DNA from: Bullera alba | Taxonomy: Eukaryota > Basidiomycota > Tremellomycetes > Tremellales > Bulleraceae | Length of the DNA stretch: 64,000 bases | Assembly: GCA_001600095.1 (NCBI GenBank) | Contig: BCIX01000001.1 | Coordinates: forward strand, 2,108,001 to 2,172,000 | Direction of reading: 5' to 3' | Part shown: positions 10,760 through 22,600 of the stretch, in pieces | Position numbering within the stretch: position 1 is the first letter of the stretch | How the letters are laid out: each line of letters opens with the position of its first letter | Notes under the pieces: generated by a model | The model's database searches: none | Told to the model about the DNA's origin: nothing | Seen by the model: only the letters and a program-made list of their open reading frames with translations | Position numbers and translations under genes: made by a program

Positions 10760-13191
10760 CTACACAGCCTCTTTCCATCCTTTGCCTTCGAGACTCTGTC
10801 GCTTGGGCGCGGCAGTCTGCACATCCGACCCGGAGGCCTGAGCTTGCTCTCGATGTTCTACCGTACCCTTGTCATCTTCGTCCAGCTCGGGTCCGAGGAC
10901 AAATTGCGGTCGCTCGACAACCCGTTCGTTGTTCAGATCGTCGTCTTCGTCGTCTGATTGATCGTGACCGTGAGGACGCAGACTTTCAAGCATTCGCTCA
11001 GCTCCACCCGGTAGAGAAGGAGCGATACTTGGAGCACGTCGGGAATGCGTCGTTCGGACGGATCGGATTGAGGCTGGTCTCGACGGGTGCACGTGGTCAT
11101 CGGGCTCTGGTTTCTCGGAAGATGGCAGAGCGAGTCGGAGTAGCGAAGTGTAGGCTGATCACTGTCAGGAGCAGAACGGCTTGTCACGAGGCCAAAGGCA
11201 ACTCACGTTGTCGACACACTGGACAGTACCATCCCTTGGCCTTCTTCTTCCTCCTCTCTCGACCAGTCGCTGTCGTGCCACCGGCGACAGGAGGCGCTGG
11301 CGCACCCGCAGCAGCCGCAGCGGCATCGGCACCGCCCGCTGGCGTCTCGCCAGTACCCGTATCGCCCTCGTCTCTCCTGGCGACTTTGCCTCCTGCTCCA
11401 AACTCGATCATACCCACAGCACAATCTCGACAGACGACCAGATGTCTGCAAGGCAGAAGCACAACGTCTCGAGGTGAGGTGAGACACACTATGCACTCAT
11501 TCGGAGTCGATGCGTATGGATCAGCTTCTCCTGGCGGATATGAAGTTGGCTGTGTGTTCTGAGTGGAGGAGGAAAGACCGTAAATCTCCTTCAGCAGAAA
11601 AGTATGGGCGCCGATCTGATCGAAATTATCAGCTTGAATTTCGAACTCGGCTGTATTAGCAGCGGGTACTCACCACTGCCTCTCGCCTGACGACCTTGAC
11701 GATCCAGACCCGCTTTCCAGCTTGTCCTGGTCCGACCGGCGATCCTGCTTCTGGCACCCACATTCCGCTGATGAGGATGTGGGTGAGCTGAGCATTTCGC
11801 CTCTTCAGGATTTGACCTATTAATCGTAAGCGACATGCAATTCGTAAGCGCTTTCTCGCTCACCCTCTGGGCCGACAGCCTCGATACGGATCAACAGCCT
11901 CATTCCCTTTTCAGGCTCTTTCTCCTCTGTCTCCTTGCTCGCCTCTTCCTTTGCTTGCTCGCGGTTCTGCAGCTCAATTTGAGCAGCAGATTCAAGATCG
12001 GCTTCCCTGTTTCTCCTGCTAAACCTTCCGAACACCCTTGATGCTACACCTGCTCGAGGATGAGCTGGGACGTCGACGCTTTCGTTGTCGTTCGCTCGTC
12101 CTTCGGGCACAGTGGCCAAGTCCGGCGCGTTGGACGAATTGATGTTAAGAGTATGCAAGGCATTCTCGTTCCAGGGCCGAGTGGAGTCCTCCGATCGAAC
12201 AACTTTGTCTTCGCCATCGAGCTCGACGGCAGATTCGCTCGCATTCACATTGGTCATCGGTGCGACGGCGGATGACAGGTCCAAGGCGTGCTCATAAGGC
12301 AGAGTGAACAACTGGTTGAATCCACCAGAGTGAATGCCAGAGTACACAGTCTTGGGTTCTTCTTCTGCGATCGAGGGCACTTCTTTGCCCTCGACCACAG
12401 GCAGAGGAGCAGGTGGCGTAGGATGAATCGACAAGGTGATGTTGACGAGCGGGGTGATGGCGTCGTAGTTGAACTTGAGCGAATGGACTGGGGGGCCCGG
12501 CATGGTCGAAGCCGGTCTCGATCCAGTTGCTGGAATGATCTCATTCTCGGCGATGTCCTGGCCTTCCAATGATGATCGGGAAACCTCCAGCTCGAGCTGC
12601 TGCAGGAGAAGAGTAGGTCGCTTCAAGTTGACAAGTGCTTGCAAAGTTGTGGTCGCGTGTAGGCCCTGTGGAAGACCTTCAGCTCGGCGCCGTGATCGAG
12701 GAACAGCTTACTCACCTCCTCCGACTTTGCCTTCTCCACCCATCCTTTAACCACGTTGACGTCAACTTTGGTCCCCTCGTCTGCTTTTGTCCATCCTGGC
12801 TCGTCATCCTCGCCGACGTCTGGCCCAAAGATCGTCTCTCGTCTCCTCACATTCTTCGACTCTTCTTTCTGTTGCGAGTTGCCGCCATTGGGCCTTTGCA
12901 CGTCCACCACGAGGGTTTGCTGAGTGGGCTGAACACTCGGCTGGAATCGCGAGTTGGGTCCTAGTAACGAGGACGCTCTCAGTCTCGAGGTTCTGAACGA
13001 TCCTCCACTGAAAGTCAAGATGATTAGCTGCCGCACCCATGAGACTCGGCCTGAGGCCAAAAAGAAATGGCTCCATCCCGACTGCGCAGGATGACCAACG
13101 GATAGTATGCTGATGAAATCAAGAGGGGATTTGAGGCTTACACTCACTATTGCTGGGTGTACCAGTTCGCGGTAGTAGTATTAGATGCCAT
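10760..13191 (-). CDS. Mahogunin (MGRN1)/LOG2-type RING E3 ubiquitin ligase
   Basis: Predicted E3 ubiquitin ligase; targets unknown. Exons on the minus strand: 13148-13191, 12716-13007, 11864-12665, 11674-11816, 11207-11615, 10760-11154; 694 residues. The MGRN1-type beta domain is visible: TLQALVNLKRPTLLL, HSLKFNYDAITPLVNITLSI, VYSGIHSGGFNQLFTLPYE, LTHILISGMW and KRVWIVKVVRREAVIGAHTF followed by LLKEIYGL. The RING then reads CIVCLTSPRDVVLLPCRH...CRDC...CPVCRQPYTSLLRL. The last splice (11155-11206) restores the CRQPYTSLL ending that is typical of the family. The spacing between the sixth and seventh metal-ligand positions is 65 residues, mostly Ala/Gly plus a basic RERRKKKAK patch, far longer than in a normal RING. 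Ser/Asp-rich tails probably do not fold. Confidence 0.88.
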
Positions 13192-13730
13192 GTTGCGGTC
13201 TTACACTCTAGTCAACGACTCAACACAGTGTCCCAGAGAATCGGATCTGGTGATGATCGGAGGATTAGCGACGAAGTCGTCCGGCGGCGATCGGGTGACG
13301 AGTCGAGGTTCTTGGCACTAATGGTTTGATACACCAGGCTAAGGATGCGGCTCGTTGTTGAGATGTCCTACTGTCTGATGATGTAGTACTCTGCTCTGTC
13401 CAGTTTGTTCAGAGAATGGACACGAATGCGATTCGATCAACGGATAGAAAGGTGATCCCACCCAACGGTGGCAGGTAAGCTAAATGAGAAAAGGCGATCA
13501 TATACCGGGCTAATTTCCTCTTCGGGTAATAAACGCTAGACCGGCTTCGGCTTCCATCAGGCCGGCCGGGCAGCGGGCACGGGTGTAAACGGTGAGCATG
13601 CAGAGCACAGTGGTCGTGGTAGAGTAGCTGCATGGTAGGTAAGGGCTACAATTAGATGGACAGAGTGGGCATGGTATCTTATACAGGATATACAATGACA
13701 GACCTCAAAGTTTCGAGCGCGTAGAGTCCC
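13192..13730. promoter_or_regulatory. Upstream region of RING ligase gene / 3' region of EAF
   Basis: These 539 bp lie between tandem minus-strand genes. They should contain the RING gene promoter. No specific site recognised. Confidence 0.35.
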
Positions 13731-15030
13731 TCATAGCCATTCCGAGTCGTCGTCACCTAAGTGGAAACTATCAGCAGAAACCCTTTGGCAGGCTGAGCGG
13801 AGCACCTCACCAGTCGTGGGTACTTGTTGTCTGACGACCAGTCGTGCGCCACCCAGAGCCTCGTCATCATCATCTTCGTCGTCGTCGCTGTCGTCGCTGC
13901 TGTCGTCGTAATTGCCATACACCGGGACTGTCGGCACTGGGGCAGGCATTTTAGGCGGTTCCGCCGCCAAGCTCTCTCCAACCATCTTGGCGAACTCGTC
14001 CTCGTCCTCGTCTTCTTCAAACTCGGCATCCTCCTCCGCTCCGTTTACACCCTCATCTCCAAGATCGTACTCCTCGTCTGAATCGTCTATGATTTCGGCA
14101 GACTTGATCTTGCCGTTAGACGCTGCGGCGGCGGTAGCAGCAGCTGCTGCTGCCTTGCCCTTCTTTGCTCCGGCCTTACTACTCGTTTTGGCAGGAGGCT
14201 TCTTGGCTACCGGTTTGGCGTTTGTTTTGGCTTCCGATGGTTCTACAGGTGTGGCTTTGGTAGGAGGAGCCTTCCTTGCAACACCTTTACTGCCCTTGGT
14301 AGGGCGCGCAGGAGCTGGAGGTACCTGTTCGACGTAATCCGACTCTAGGCGGGGGCGTTTGCTATGCGCGGGAGTCAGGCCGTCTAGAATTGTAGGAGTA
14401 TCGCCATAAGCATCTTCAACCTCTTCATCGTATTTGGGTCGAGCACTCGCCAACGGCATCGATGCGGAAAACGCGGTCGAGGCCGTCGATCCACTGGTCC
14501 CAGGACGTCTCTGAGATCCGGACGCAGCTCTGTTCAGTGTCAAGTGCATGGTCGTAGGCAGCGCGTGTATAGTGAAAGACTACAAAATGTCAGTGATGCT
14601 GGACAAAGGGAGCACGATCCATGATGGTACGTACGTGGGTTGCCTCATTATACACCAACACGCATTCTCTACTCTTGCTCTGCTCTTCTCGTACATCGTA
14701 CGCTTGCACTCCGTGAGACTAACGGCAATGTTAGCTCTGGATGGCGACTTACGATTTGCATGGCAGGCACTCACCGTGGTGTCCAAAGTCACTTGCCTCG
14801 ATCCGCTCGCGGCTGTCGAAAGCAGCCCCACGGACTCGCTCGTCACTGACGCGGGTTTGAAATTGTCTGCAGTGAGTCAGCATTTAGAGCATCGACAATG
14901 ATACGCGAAGCTCACATCTTAACGCGACGAGCTCTTCGCTATCCCTCTTTCTCTTCCTAGAGTCGAACAGGCTTGACGATAGCGACACGGGATACGTCCC
15001 AGACGTGGGCAGCGAGCTGGTGTTGGCCAT
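13731..15030 (-). CDS. ELL-associated factor (EAF) family transcription elongation factor
   Basis: EAF proteins bind ELL and stimulate RNA polymerase II elongation in the nucleus. Exons on the minus strand: 14916-15030, 14775-14866, 14635-14718, 13811-14579, 13731-13756; 361 residues. The conserved N-terminal domain is spread over the first four exons: ALRYNFKPASV, then VTLDTT, then GVQAYDVREEQSKSRECVLVYNEATHSF, then TIHALPTTMHLTLNRA, which fits the Eaf pattern. The rest is low complexity: Lys/Ala/Pro-rich, then long Asp/Glu runs ending DDDSEWL. The last intron (13757-13810) is 54 nt and free of stops, so keeping it adds 18 residues without changing the end. It shares a 460-bp divergent region with the E2 gene. 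Confidence 0.85.
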
Positions 15031-15490
15031 GGCGCGAGGCGTTGGCAGTTGTAGATCGAGTGCGATTTTCAGATCCCAAGGCGAGGTGCGATATCACAGG
15101 AGGACACGACCTCTGGCTCCCTATTGTCTGTTGCTCTCGCGACGATCCCTTCACAGCCTTGTACACAAGTTGCAACAAAGGGCAAAAGACATCTACAGCC
15201 AAGGCGTTCCCGCTTCACGGCCGGTCAGTTCACAAGTCATCGGACTCCGCCGGAGTTGTAACCTCCACTTTTGTGTTAATATTTGGGTGGTTATAGTTTG
15301 GTTTACGTAAACTATCTCACACTTCCCGTCATCCTGCAGCTGCAGCTGTCAAGACACCTGATCTTGCTTCTAGGCCTGCAGACAAAAATCAGTCAAGTCA
15401 ATGTTCATACCGATCCATACACTCACTTTCTCGCCCTATTGTCCATCTTACTCAGCCCAATCATCACCGCAGTAGCAAGCGCAGACTGGG
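15031..15490. promoter_or_regulatory. Divergent promoter region EAF / E2
   Basis: A 460-bp region between two divergent ATGs. No TATA box or factor site was recognised with confidence. Confidence 0.4.
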
Positions 15491-16712
15491 ATGTCACATG
15501 CGAGGAAACCTGGAGGCAGTGGCAGTTCCGTGAGTGTCATGCGAGCTATTTGATCGCACAGTGAAGGTCGCCGCTGACGTACTGTCGACTCTCAGACAGC
15601 CGCGAAGAGAATCAAGAAGGAAGTGAGCAGTAGCAGCGTCTTCGTGCGAGATAGCTTACTGACCTTGATAGATTGCCGACTTGTCGAAAGAAAATTTAGG
15701 GGCGATCACACTTACGCCCAATGAATCCAATATCTTCCTCTGGCGGGCGCAATTGCCGGGACCGACAGGATCGCCCTATGAAGGCGGCCTGTTCGACGTC
15801 GATGTTAGGATACCAGAGGATTACCCGTAAGTTAGCTGGGCGAATCGGTGCCTTTTGCAGTCGGCTTAGCTGATCACATTGCTTGGGCAGCTTTGCTCCG
15901 CCCCACTTGCAATTCCTCACCAAGGTGTACCATTGTAACATAGCGAGCACAGGAGCTATCTGTGAGTCATGAATAGGCGTCAAGCTGGGAACTATAGCTG
16001 ACCATGCTTGTGTAGGCCTCGATGTGAGCGAGCTGTCCAATCGATTTTCCTTTTTGCAAGCTGAGACCTACTTAGCTCCTGAAAACAGCTTGGTCGCCCG
16101 CCTTGTCCCTCTATAAAGTCATCCTTTCACTCTCGTCCCTCCTAACAGACCCGAACCCCGCAGATCCTCTAGTCCCAGCAATCGCTACGGAGTATAAGAG
16201 GAACAAGGCGAAGCATGATGCCACTGCCAAAGAATGGGTCAAATTGTGAGGAACGGTCGGTTCCCTCCTGCCATCACAGTCCACTGACTCGGCCCAGATA
16301 CGCCCTCCCGAAGAAGCCCGTTGCCGCACCGCCTGTAGCTCCTCCTATCAACCGCACAGATTCATCTACGTCCAGCGCTTCGAGAAAGGCGATAGCCCGA
16401 CCCGGAACATCCTCGGTAACCCCTCAACCAGCTCAAATCGCCGGCACGCGGCGAGCGAACCCCTATGCCAATGGAGACGCAAGCGGAAGTACCAGCAGCA
16501 AGCCAATAGAGCTGTCCGATTCAGACGATGAGGGTGGAAAGGGAGCAGGAGCAAACGGCGAGAATGGAGGAAGCGGGAACAAGGGAGATGGAAGAGGGGA
16601 AAGAGCGACGAAGAGAATGAGGACCGCGGGTAATGGGAGCTCAGCTCCAGGTAGTCATGGCGGGACGGGAATGGGGACCAGTAGCGACGATGTGATCGTC
16701 ATAGACGAATAG
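15491..16712 (+). CDS. Ubiquitin-conjugating enzyme E2 with long C-terminal tail
   Basis: It carries activated ubiquitin on a cysteine and passes it on with an E3. Exons: 15491-15529, 15596-15622, 15672-15826, 15891-15961, 16016-16023, 16076-16245, 16298-16712; 294 residues. The UBC core shows [12 protein letters not shown], the [12 protein letters not shown] loop, [19 protein letters not shown], then [14 protein letters not shown] with the active cysteine. Exon 5 is only 8 nt, and the TGC codon of that cysteine is split between exons 4 and 5. After the core (residue about 155) comes a Pro/Ser/Gly-rich tail of about 140 residues. It has two acidic hydrophobic patches, [10 protein letters not shown] and the terminal VIVIDE, that look like SUMO-interacting motifs. 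The class is near Ubc1/Ubc4, but the exact orthologue is uncertain. Confidence 0.9.
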
Positions 16713-17181
16713 GACGAGTGCTCCTCGCATCAACCTCCGCCATCGACCCCGGGGACACTTGGTGTCAGGCAGCTTGGCTAGGAGTTTCCGTCAGGCAGCC
16801 CCCAGTATGGTACGTTTATAACGACATGACATGATTTACGTCGTATGGCTTCTGCAGCAGAACAGCCGACCTGGCAGCTAGTAGTCTGATCGTATGGTCT
16901 ACTGTTGGCTGACACTTGTATCAGGTGGTCTTCCACTAATCCTCTGCACCTTTGATGCTGATGTAACGCGCCAACGCGCGTCAGAGGATATCTTCGGTTC
17001 TATCCTTTGGTCCGATTCCCCCGATCGACCATCAAAGGGTTTCCAGATTCGCCAGATATATATTTCTCGAACGGTCTGCCCGGAAAGAAAACCTTCTTAA
17101 CACTCTTACATGACATTCGGTCATCTCATTCACTTTGCAGTCTACATTCGCTATCTCGACCTACTCGATCTACTCGACGAC
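16713..17181. promoter_or_regulatory. Region between E2 stop and PP2C start
   Basis: A 469-bp region holding the E2 3' end and the PP2C promoter. An in-frame ATG at 17110 could extend the PP2C protein by 24 residues. No gene otherwise. Confidence 0.4.
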
Positions 17182-19244
17182 ATGAACCCCTTGTTGCGCA
17201 CCTACAGGCCACTCCTCATTGGCGGGGGTGCCGTCGCTGCTGGTTTGGGTGGATACCTCTACCTGAACCGCAACGATGAACGCAGATTCTACCGACCTAT
17301 CGGCTGGGACGCCTGGATCAAGACTGCGCACGAAGAGACGTTCCAAATGCGACTCCCGTATGGAGCCTGGGGAGTTGGCAACGACCATTTCTCCAGCCAC
17401 ATCCTGCTCTCAGAGGAGGAATGCGAAGCCAAGCTCAAGGCTCAAGAGACAAGCACGATCGTTCGCCGAGCTGGCAACATGGTCGTGAGGTGGGACACTG
17501 GTGTTTTAGGATCCAATCAACCATGTGAAGACCGCCATGCGGTCGATCTCATCCCTCGTTCGAGCTTGAACTACCTCCGAAATGGAGACACTACCGGTCT
17601 GCCAGTCGACGCTGCCCGAGAGGTTGCAGACGCACGAGCACCATTATCCTTTTGGGAACGATGGGGCAAGGTGAAGAATCATGTGCCCAAGGTCAAAGAC
17701 GAAGAGTCCAAGGTTCACCATGTCGACCAAGGTCCAGGTGAAGATGACATACTCATGGTATCCGTTCTCGATGGCCACGGCTCTCATGGTGGATTCATGG
17801 TTGCAGAGTTGATGCGCAAGGTCTTGCACCCGACCCTGGCCTATGCCCTTGCGAGCGGGGAAGGTGGTTTGGTCGACAAGTTGCCAATTTCCTTCGTCGA
17901 GAGATGGGGCGTGACGACCAATGGTGATCCGTGGCAAGTGGGCAAGGTCACAAAGACAATCTACGATACGTGAGTCTCCGCGCAATGTATTCAGCTAACT
18001 TCCTAGGATTCTCGCATTGGACAACGATCTTCTGAGGACCCCGTTGACTTTGTTCCGAAACCACTTGGCGGATCCTACCAAGGATCCACTGCTTCCCCAC
18101 CCGGCACCCTCGCTCGTGCATCTTGCCACTCTTGACACTTCAGGTGCATGCGCCACAACGGCTATCATTGATGCTGCCAGCGACAAGCTCTACGTATCCA
18201 ACCTCGGCGACTGTCGTGCCGTCGCGGGATGGTACGACCCCAAGACTGGACAGTGGCGTTGCGACGTCATCAGCGAGATTGGCGATGTCAACGGTGACAA
18301 TGATGAAGAGGCGGACAGGTGAGCCGAGCCGTTATCTGCAATCTACAATCTCTGTCTGGCTCCCGGCTGATATTGACCATCTGTAATAGGCTGCGAGCAA
18401 GACACCCGATCGAGGAATGGGACGACGTGGTCTGCAATCTCGGCCACACGGGACGCGTGTTGGGCAATTGTCAAATCACTCGGGCCTTTGGCGACGCTGA
18501 CAACAAGCGCCAGATCAACGACATCGCCAAGTGAGCTCACATCCACATAATCGAGGAATGAGCTAATGAAATCGTAACGTAGAATGCGCGAGGCTGTCGA
18601 TGTGCAGAATTGTCCTCAGAAGAAACCATACCTTACCCCACCGTACATGCTCGGCGAGGCTGAAGTGCTGTATCGAGACCTCCATTCGGCAAGTGGTGAA
18701 GAGCTCAAGTTCCTCATCATGGCTACAGACGGCCGTGAGTGCGGTCCTCCCATGATAAAACGGCTCAGAGCTAATGAGACTGACTGGACCGTAACGCGCT
18801 GACTCACTCTATCTCCAGTGTGGGACACACTGTCGTCCGAAGAAGCCACTCTACTGATGTCTGCGCACATGACTAACCCGTCCGCGAGCAAGATTGCCAA
18901 AACCACCTTGGCCTCGCGATACAAGTTCCAACCTCCAATTCCCAAGCGACCCTACCCCGTCGAAGACCTCCCCGGCACCACTGCCGAGAACTCGCAAGGC
19001 ACATGGTCCATCCAGGACGACAATGCGGCAACTCACTTGATCCGCAACTGCCTGGCCAGAGGTGACGACTGGGAGAGACGAAGGATCCTCAGCATGAAGG
19101 ACGGTACGCTCAGAGAGCTCAGAGACGACATTACCACTGTGTGAGTCGCAGTGACTATTATCATGGCAATTGGAGTCGGGAGTGCGGTGCTGACCCGACT
19201 GTCACAGCGTCTTGATGTTCGATGAACAGCCCACCAGTGCTTAA
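17182..19244 (+). CDS. PTC5: Mitochondrial PP2C phosphatase (Ptc5 / pyruvate dehydrogenase phosphatase type)
   Basis: Likely dephosphorylates the E1 subunit of pyruvate dehydrogenase in mitochondria. Exons: 17182-17969, 18007-18318, 18390-18530, 18583-18734, 18819-19140, 19208-19244; 583 residues. The N-terminus has a basic start and one hydrophobic segment (LLIGGGAVAAGLGGYLYL), as in Ptc5-type proteins. PP2C motifs follow: SNQPCEDRHAVD, VSVLDGHGSHGG, ACATTAIID, YVSNLGDCRAV, ITRAFGDADNK, FLIMATDGLWDTLS and DDNAATHLIRN...RDDITTVVLMF. They supply the metal-binding aspartates. The last splice gives the short end FDEQPTSA. The start was placed just before the hydrophobic segment; the ATG at 17110 is an alternative. 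Confidence 0.92.
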
Positions 19245-19693
19245 AGGCTGCTGCCCAAGCTTGCTCTTCCCATCATCCAGTCCTTAGCATTAAGACCATA
19301 CCGTGATTCCTTCTCGTAGCTCCATGTGCCATAACCTTGAACGCGTGACCAATATGCAGCATCTTCTACCCTATCTCATCACCACCTGTAGCGGATCTCA
19401 TCACACACGTCCGTACGATTTATTACATCCATACCCCGACCTCAACCTCGAGGTCATTCTACTATCAAGCGATATCGTAACTAGATCATACCGTACTCGT
19501 ACTCGTAACATCAAAAACATTCCCCGTTCGTCGCAGTCCGTTTCCATTCCCACTCCCATCCTACCCGTTGCCATTTCACTGGGACGTATCCTCACTTTGT
19601 CGTCTGATCACACCGAAATCGAAAATCGCAATCGTTCCTCCAATACCAAGCCTATCCTTCCTGAACTCTAACGCTGATGAGATCGTTCGTAGA
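19245..19693. other. Convergent 3' region (PP2C / kelch gene)
   Basis: 449 bp between two convergent stops, AT-richer than coding DNA. No feature recognised. Confidence 0.45.
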
Positions 19694-22600
19694 TCATTGG
19701 ACCCAATCGCCGGAGTATTCTGACGAATGCCTCTGATGCGACTTTTGGCCATTCGCCGCTTTCTTGCCTTCATTCTGACCGACGACTCTGCCTAATCGCG
19801 CGGTATCGTCGTCGTCTGATTCCAGGTGATTGCTGCCGTTAGGCGGTGATCTCGATCGTTCCCATTTATTGAACTCTTTCGAGAACTGTACCAAGTCTCC
19901 GATCAGCGGGTGCTCCATACTATGAACAGGTCGGACTCACCTTGTCGAAAGACATTGATGCCTCCTCGCTGCTGCCCATAGAGCCGCGTCTGCCATCTTC
20001 ATCCTCACTGGCAAGGAAGGTTCCGTTTCCATCACCGCCCATCTCCAACAAGGTGTTAATCCTCTGTTGAGCTTGATGCAGATCTTCCCTCAACACCTCG
20101 ACTTCTCGCTCCGCCTCTTCGCACCTCATCCGCATCACCTCGACCTCCCTCTCTCTCGCCGACAAGACATCGCGAGACGCCTGCAGCTCGGCTTGGAGAG
20201 CATTGTGCTGCTGCTGCAACTTGTCGAAGCGCCTGTTGAACTCGGTCTCCATGCCTGATGGCGTAGCGCGCCCAGAGACGATTTCTCGAGTCCTCGCTCC
20301 TGGCTCGGTTGATGATCGACCAGTGAGACCATCGATTTCCGCTTGCAAAGACGAGTTTGCAGATTTCTGCTTGTTCAGCTCGTCCTATCGGTTCGTCAGC
20401 TTCTCGCCCCAATATGACCCAAATATCTACACACCTTCATTCGCTTGAGCATCTTCTCGGTACCCTTGACGTATCTGACCGCCGTCTGGTAATCGCCCTC
20501 GAGGGCGGCCATCTTCTCTTTGTGCTGAGTCTCCAATTCGACCATCTTGCGCTCGGCATCAAGGACCCTTCGGTCTCCTTCACCGGCTCTCGTGGGCGAG
20601 GGCGACCGCATAGACATTGCCGTTGGACTCCTAGCATCCTTCATCCTCTCGACCAATCGACCCAGGGATTCGACCTTGTCCTCGGCTTCGCTGCACCTTC
20701 GGTTCAGAGCCTCGATCTCGCGCTGGGCGTTATCTGCCTCTCGAGTCTTGTCCCGAAGTCGGCTCTCCATCTCCCGACTAGAGGACGACGAGTCGCTGGG
20801 ATTGGCCAGATCGCTCTCGTTGACCGCAATGCCGTGGTCCGCCACTAAGGTGTCATCTGTCAGCTTGAGAAATGTAAAATATCATTTCGATGAGCTCACG
20901 TAGATTCCTGAGTGTGGAGCATCGAGTCTCGATCTCCGTCAGAGCCGCTTCCCGCTCTCTCAACTCGTCGTCCTTGCTTTCGTAGAGCTGCTTCCACTTG
21001 GACAATTCTTGTTGAGCACTGGTCAGTTTGCCCCGGATCCCCCTCATCTCAGCTTTCAGACCGTGATGGCTCAACTCCAAATCCCTGGTCTTCGCTCGAT
21101 GGCCCATGAATCCAGATTCCGCGGCATCCAGCCTCTGTCCGGCCTCCTTGAGCATCTTGCGCAGCGAATTGCTCTCCTCTTCCAGCGCTCGGACTTGATC
21201 ACCGTGACCTCTGGTCAACCGACTTTCGTCCTCCTTGATGCTCCTGTGTGAAGCCAAGAGCTCGCCCAGGCGGGATGTCGTGACGTTTCGCAGCGAATCC
21301 GCCTCCTCTCTCGATTTGGCGTAGGCATTCTCCACGTCCCTCATCCTCGTTTGGATCACTTCGGACTCCCTTCCTCTGGCCTCCAGCTCGGCCCGGTTCT
21401 CCGTCAACTCTTCTTCCAGCTCGAGAATCTTCTGTTGGGAGCGGTTGTACATGTCCTCGATCTCGGTTGATCGGACACCTGCGGCCAAGACGGCTTTCTG
21501 CACTTGATCAATCACGCTCAAATGGTCGTCCCGCGTTGTGATTGCTTCTTCCAGTTGACTCCTCAGTCGGTCGTTCTCCGCTTCTCGTTGTTGAGCCAGA
21601 CTCTGAGTGGAGATCAATCGCTCGCCATGTTCTCGAAGTGAATTTTCGGCCAGTTTGACTCTTTGCTGCAACTCCTCCATCTCCTCGATTGCCAGCCGAT
21701 GAGCGTCCTCGGCATCCTCAGCCCTCTTGAGCGTTTCGTTCTCGCGCTGGACAGAGTCCGTATGAAGATCGCGGGACCCGCTGTTCTGTCCGCTGAGCTT
21801 CTCCAGCTCTTTTTGGGCCATGGTGTGATTCTGGTGCAAGCTGGCGAGCTGTCGTTCAAGGTCGCTGATCCGTTCCTTCTCTATCCGTGCCAGGTCCAGA
21901 GGGGAGTTTGACTCGAGTGTGGCGACTTTGGCACGGTAAAATGCTGCTTCTTGGAGGGCACCCTTTCTCAGCCGTTCAGCTTCGGCAGCCCTATCAGACG
22001 CTGCTCGGATTTGAGACACCAATTCGTTCTGTCAAATCGACTATCAGCACTGACTGATGAGTTCACCGGTCAACTCACCTGAATGGCCGCCTTGTCCTGC
22101 TTGAGCCTGACAAGCGCATCTGCGAGCTTTCGGACAGTCTCGGCATCACCGCCAATCTCCTCCGCATCTTGTTTGCTCCCATCCTCGCTCTCATTGTCCA
22201 AGGCGTCGTAGGTGAATCCCTGCTGCGTGGCTCGACCGATAATCACTCTTAGTGCTGCTTCCCGCTTTCGTCCAGCCTCCACTTCTGCCTCTTTGCCCTT
22301 GAGCTCCCTGATCAGGTCCGCTGAACCAGACACTGAACCTGGTCTTCCACCGTTGGGGAAGCCATTGGCGGTGGTGGGCGATCGCCCATAGTAGAAGGCA
22401 TCAGGGGGAGGAGCAGGTCTATCTCCATTCGCCTCTGCCATTCTCATTCTAGGCGAGGGTGATCTTGTCCCCAGAACACTGGGGTTGAACCCTGACTTTC
22501 CTGGCATTTGCGGTGGTGACGATGGTCCACCTGTTGGCGAGGTCACTCGCACTGGGAAGCCGTTACTGCCGGGACTTGTTGGACCACCAGCATTCGGAGG

